Below, in pieces: positions 29,417-32,632 of a DNA stretch of 32,632 bases. The stretch spans positions 1-32,632 of the forward strand of contig DATMSA010000164.1 of the NCBI GenBank assembly GCA_035565675.1, read 5' to 3'. This stretch comes from Capillimicrobium sp035565675 (lineage in GTDB: Bacteria; Actinomycetota; Thermoleophilia; Solirubrobacterales; Solirubrobacteraceae). A program made the position numbers and the translations under genes. Under the pieces are notes generated by a model. The model worked only from the letters and a program-made list of their open reading frames with translations, was not told where the DNA came from and ran no database searches. The stretch's first letter is position 1. Each line of letters opens with the position of its first letter.

Positions 29417-31201
29417 TCAGCGGTCGACCGGCGCCGTGGCGCGCCCGGGCGCCACGCCGCGGACGCCGGCGAAGCGGACCTCGACGCGGCCGCCGGCTGA
29501 GCGCCAGCGGCGGGGGATCCTGAGGCGCGCGGTGAACCGGCCGCGGACCACGCGTGCGGATGTGCGGCGGGTGTGGGTGCGGCCGCCGACGCGGACGCGG
29601 TAGACGATCACGACGCGCCCCGTCGCGCGGCGGCCGACGCTGCCGCGAACGAGGAGCCGGCCCGTGCGCGGGGAGATCGTGGCGGTCGTGACGGCGACCG
29701 AGGTGCGACCCGTCGGCGCCCCGCCGGACGCGCCCGGCCCGGGGGCGACGGGGGCGGACGGCACGACCCCTGCGCCGCCGCCGCCCCCGCCATCGCCGGT
29801 GTCCCCGTCCGGAATGCCCCCGCTCCCGCCGCCTGTGGCGCCGCCGCCCGAGCCGCCGGCGCTTCCGCCGCCGCCCGAACCGCCCCCGCCTCCCCCGCCT
29901 CCGCCGGAGGACGGCGCCGTGTACGTGACCGTCCCGGTCGCGCCGGTGGCCGCGCTGCCGTTGCCGGCCGCGTCGACCGCCCACACCGCGACGGAGTACG
30001 TGCCGCCCGCGGGGAGCGTCAGCCCGCCGAGCGTCTGCGTCCCGCCGGTGGGCGCCGTGCTGCCCGAGGCGCACGGCCCGCCGCCGACGGCGCACGCCTG
30101 CCAGTGGATGGACGCGAGCGGCGCGCCCGATCCCGCGGGCGGATCGGTCCACGCGAGCTGGAAGGTCGGCGTAGCGCCCCCGCCGGTCACCGACAGCCCC
30201 GTCGGGGCCGCCGGCGGCGTGTTGTCGACCTGGATGGCGATCGGTGCGCTGCGCGTCTCGTTGGCGCCCGCGTCGATCACCGCGAGCTCGACGTCGTGGT
30301 CGCCGTCGCTGAGCCCCGTCGTGTTCAACGCGACCGTCTCCGCCGTCGGGTTCGTGCACGGCGCGACCCGCGTGTGGTCGCACGCGCCGCTGCGCGCGAT
30401 CTCCGAGCCGAACGCATCGCCGTCGACGTACCACCGGAACCCGCGGATGCCCGTGCTGTCGGTCCCCGACCCGCTCGCGCTGATCGTCCCGCGCCGCCAC
30501 CCGCTGCCCGCGATCTCGAGGTCCGCCGACGTCGGCGGCGTCGGGTCGCTGATGGTCGTCGTCGACGCGTAGATGGCGACCCACGCGGAATGAAGCCAGG
30601 CTGCACCGGTGCCACAGCCCGATCCCGGGCATTCGACGCCCCAGGCGAGCTTGCTCGCGTTGAGCCCGGTGTACGTGACCGGGGTTCGCACCCGCGGCTC
30701 GACGACGGTCCCGGTGTAGGCGCCGCCGCCGGTGTCGCACGTGAAGTAGCCACCCGGGATCGAGCAGGTTTCGTTCGGACTGATCAGCACCCCGTCTGCG
30801 CGGCCATAGACCGCGTACTCGTGGCTGTCTTTCCCCACGCTGCGCGTGATCGTGATCGCGCTGATGGTCGTGCCGGCGGGCGCGGAAAGGGAGTACTGCA
30901 TGTACTCGCCGTTGCGCGGCCAGTAGTCATCGTCCAAGTCGAGCGTCGTCCACGCCGCCAGGCCGGTGATCGTGGAGTCCTCGGGGTTCTCGCCGTCGGA
31001 CGGTCGGTCAGAAGGCGCGGGCGGGCAGACCGGGCCCACCGGCTTGTAGGCGTCCTCGTTCGTGCTCTCGTAGACCCACGCGTCGTCGGCCCCCTCGCCG
31101 GCGTCTCCGCAGGACCGGACCTGGTACGTGCCGGCGTGCGCGCTGTGGCCCCATGCGATCGCGGCCGTGAGGGCCAACGTGATCACAACGCCTCGCCGCA
31201 T
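29417..31201 (-). CDS. Secreted Ig/FN3-like protein with Gly-rich linker and basic C-terminal beta domain
   Basis: 594 residues. Signal peptide MRRGVVITLALTAAIAWGHS, then AHA, cleavage near 23. An N-terminal Cys-containing region (YQVRSCGDAGEGADDAWVYE) is followed by jelly-roll-like strands to about 210. An Ig-like segment with NTTGLSDGDHDVELAVIDAG comes next, then an FN3-like domain (PAAPTGLSVTGG, SYSVAV-type strands). A Gly/Ser stretch lies around 430-490, and an Arg-rich beta domain at 505-594. This organisation is common in secreted proteins of Thermoleophilia and suggests surface binding or adhesion; no enzyme motif is seen. ATG 31201 has CGGAG just upstream and TAGTCT 10 nt before it. 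Confidence 0.82.
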   Translation of the reverse strand: MRRGVVITLALTAAIAWGHSAHAGTYQVRSCGDAGEGADDAWVYESTNEDAYKPVGPVCPPAPSDRPSDGENPEDSTITGLAAWTTLDLDDDYWPRNGEYMQYSLSAPAGTTISAITITRSVGKDSHEYAVYGRADGVLISPNETCSIPGGYFTCDTGGGAYTGTVVEPRVRTPVTYTGLNASKLAWGVECPGSGCGTGAAWLHSAWVAIYASTTTISDPTPPTSADLEIAGSGWRRGTISASGSGTDSTGIRGFRWYVDGDAFGSEIARSGACDHTRVAPCTNPTAETVALNTTGLSDGDHDVELAVIDAGANETRSAPIAIQVDNTPPAAPTGLSVTGGGATPTFQLAWTDPPAGSGAPLASIHWQACAVGGGPCASGSTAPTGGTQTLGGLTLPAGGTYSVAVWAVDAAGNGSAATGATGTVTYTAPSSGGGGGGGGGSGGGGSAGGSGGGATGGGSGGIPDGDTGDGGGGGGAGVVPSAPVAPGPGASGGAPTGRTSVAVTTATISPRTGRLLVRGSVGRRATGRVVIVYRVRVGGRTHTRRTSARVVRGRFTARLRIPRRWRSAGGRVEVRFAGVRGVAPGRATAPVDR

Positions 31202-31211
31202 CTCCGCGGCG

Positions 31212-31217
31212 AGACTA
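31212..31217 (-). promoter_or_regulatory. -10 hexamer TAGTCT of the secreted Ig/FN3-like gene
   Basis: Minus-strand TAGTCT is 10 nt from ATG 31201, within the 66-nt gap after the protease gene. The two secreted-protein genes are therefore probably transcribed separately. Confidence 0.4.
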
Positions 31218-31267
31218 TCGACACCGATCGAGGCTGTCTGACTACATAGCCATCTGTTGGACGATGG

Positions 31268-32632
31268 TCACGAGAACTCGTGCCCGCGGCGGATCACGAG
31301 CGCCGGAGATGTCCCGGCATCGGGTCGGCGCAGCCGCACGGTGACGGTCCGCCAGCGTCGGACCCGCACGTCAAGGCGGCTCGCGCGGCGGACGAAGCGC
31401 CGCCGGTCGACCGTGAACGTGACGACGTCGCCCGTCCGGCGACCCGAGATCGCGACCCGCAGGCGACCGCGACGGAAGGTGATGTGCTTGAGCGCCGGTC
31501 GGTCCGGCACGTCGGCGGTGCGCTCGTCACCGTCCGGTAGCGCCACCGAGACCATGGGTGCGGCGACGGGCGGCGAAGGCACGAGCACGAGCTCCGGCTC
31601 CGCCGGTTCGTCGCGGACCGCGGTCACGCCGCCCGCAGCGCCGCCGGCGCCGGCGCCGGCGCTCGATCCGGTCACGACCGCTTCGCACGGTGCGGCATCG
31701 GCGTTCGCTCCGGCCGCGACGAGGGCGCCGAGCCCCTGGTCGATGAAGGTCTGAGCGACGTCGAGGACACGCACCCCGTTGACGATGCGCGCGGAGGAGA
31801 TCAGTGCCTGCTCGGCCGCGTCGGGGGTCAACTCGGGCTTGTAGGACCGCAGCGCGTTGAGCGCCGCGGACACGACGGGGGCCGCGTAGGACGTCCCGGT
31901 GCCCACGCCGATGCGGTGGCCCGAGGCTGTCGTCAGGCAGACGTCGGTGCCGAACGTGGCGATGTCGAGCTCGGGTCCACGGTTCGAGAACGGGGCAAGC
32001 ACACCGTTCCCGTCGGTTGCTCCGACAGCAAACACACCTGGAAAGGCGGCGGGAAAGGCGAGATCGTCGATGCCGCTGTTGCCCGCCGCTGCGACCACAT
32101 TGATCCCGTTCGCGCGTGCCTGGCTGATCCGGGCACGTAGCTGGTTGGACTCGATGGCTGTTAGGGCGAGGCCGGCGATCGAGATGTTGATGACCTTGGT
32201 CTGCCGAACGGACTCTTGGCACCAGCCGATCGCAAGCAGATAGTCCGCGGGAGCCCCGGCCCTGCCATCGAAGATGCGGCTGCTCAGTACGCGCGACGCC
32301 GGCCATATCCCCGACGCCCCGACACCGTCGACCTGGCTGGCGATGACACCGGCGACGTACGTGCCGTGCTTCGCCAGGGTGATGCCAGTGTCGCTCCTTG
32401 CGCCGAGGTCGCCGACGGGGCCACCGGGGGGCACCGACCCGCGCTCGACGAGCGCGGGTCCCAGGTCGGTGTCGGTGTCCACGCCGGAGTCGATGACGCA
32501 CACCGCGCCCGCGCCGCCGGGCGGCGCGGGCGTGGAGGAGAGGAACTCGGCGCGGGCCGCGATCGCCTGTGGGGAGCCCGCGCCGTCGGCGAGGGCCGCG
32601 CCCGGGGCGGCGAGGGACGCCGCCATCATCGC
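31268..32632 (-). CDS. Subtilisin-family (S8) serine protease, 5' end at window edge
   Basis: At least 454 residues to the window edge. Counting from the ATG at 32629, the signal-peptide end (AAPGAALADG) is visible but its start is short, so the real start is probably outside. The catalytic triad is complete: Asp47 in VCVIDSGVD, His88 in KHGTYVAG, Ser247 in GTGTSYAAP, with oxyanion Asn184 in AAAGNSG. The protease domain ends near 300. An Ala/Gly/Pro-rich linker follows, then an Arg-rich beta domain (about 375-453: FRRGRLRVAISGRRTGDVV). Secreted and probably wall-associated. A similar basic C-terminal domain ends the next gene's product, hinting at a shared surface anchor. Confidence 0.9.
   Translation of the reverse strand, partial: AMMAASLAAPGAALADGAGSPQAIAARAEFLSSTPAPPGGAGAVCVIDSGVDTDTDLGPALVERGSVPPGGPVGDLGARSDTGITLAKHGTYVAGVIASQVDGVGASGIWPASRVLSSRIFDGRAGAPADYLLAIGWCQESVRQTKVINISIAGLALTAIESNQLRARISQARANGINVVAAAGNSGIDDLAFPAAFPGVFAVGATDGNGVLAPFSNRGPELDIATFGTDVCLTTASGHRIGVGTGTSYAAPVVSAALNALRSYKPELTPDAAEQALISSARIVNGVRVLDVAQTFIDQGLGALVAAGANADAAPCEAVVTGSSAGAGAGGAAGGVTAVRDEPAEPELVLVPSPPVAAPMVSVALPDGDERTADVPDRPALKHITFRRGRLRVAISGRRTGDVVTFTVDRRRFVRRASRLDVRVRRWRTVTVRLRRPDAGTSPALVIRRGHEFS

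Noticed and set aside
29750..29920. Collagen-like or phase-variable repeat in the Gly-rich region
   Set aside because: The GGC/GGT codons are mixed with Ser, Ala and Asp, with no Gly-X-Y period or tandem repeat unit. It is an ordinary flexible linker.
1..32632. Defence system, prophage, CRISPR array or mobile element
   Set aside because: No repeat-spacer pattern, transposase, integrase, terminal repeats, tRNA-associated att site or restriction/toxin module was found. The only toxin-like gene is the HET-C/aegerolysin-like one.

Overview
The window looks like chromosomal DNA of a very high-GC actinobacterium. Thermoleophilia (Solirubrobacterales, Conexibacter-like) is my best guess. This rests on GC-saturated third codon positions, many GTG starts, start codons placed 8-11 nt behind TANNNT -10 hexamers, secreted Ig/FN3-like proteins with basic beta-rich C-termini, and remains of a mycofactocin locus. 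No tRNA, rRNA, CRISPR array, insertion sequence or phage gene was seen. Coding is dense, with many 1-11 nt start/stop overlaps.

Layout. 1-2.1 kb: 3' end of a YceI-like gene, an NADPH-dependent FMN reductase, and an ECF sigma factor fused in frame to a class-I glutamine amidotransferase (peptidase C26) domain. 2.1-4.9 kb: TetR regulator and DHA2-type MFS exporter, divergent around a dyad-rich operator region, then a zinc-ribbon methyltransferase. 4.9-8.0 kb: class-C beta-lactamase-like hydrolase, a WbqC protein with a polysaccharide-deacetylase-like partner, and a GNAT acetyltransferase. 8.1-8.7 kb: decayed fragments of mftD, mftE and mftF in the order expected of a mycofactocin locus. 8.7-10.9 kb: acetolactate synthase large subunit (ilvB) behind a short Ile/Leu/Val-rich leader peptide whose Shine-Dalgarno lies in a small hairpin, with a good promoter further upstream. 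10.9-14.2 kb: glycosyltransferase and MMPL/RND transporter, divergent. 14.1-16.1 kb: a two-gene secreted unit, a small Cys-containing protein translationally coupled to a 521-residue protein that joins a HET-C/CinY-like domain to an aegerolysin/ET79-like domain. 16.2-22.1 kb: a five-gene minus-strand operon (asnB, two sugar-nucleotide SDRs, ABC-2 permease, Wzt-type ATPase). 22.2-29.0 kb: two methyltransferases, a lipoprotein, GT4 and GT2 glycosyltransferases, a small membrane protein, a DUF2142-type membrane protein and a coupled membrane-anchored partner. 29.0-29.4 kb: a gene-free stretch with nested long helices, a structured-RNA candidate. 29.4 kb to the end: a secreted Ig/FN3-like Gly-rich protein and a subtilisin-family (S8) protease that runs to the window edge.

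How it fits together. From about 10.9 to 29 kb the theme is the cell surface: making, modifying and exporting glycans (SDRs, AsnB, Wzm/Wzt-type ABC exporter, GT2, GT4, DUF2142-type protein, methyltransferases), beside secreted proteins. The left part is housekeeping and stress/regulation. The points most worth following up are the sigma-amidotransferase fusion, the mycofactocin relic, the ilvB leader, the HET-C/aegerolysin-like fusion, the structured RNA candidate at 29.1 kb, and a duplicated 15-nt palindromic promoter element shared by two distant genes.
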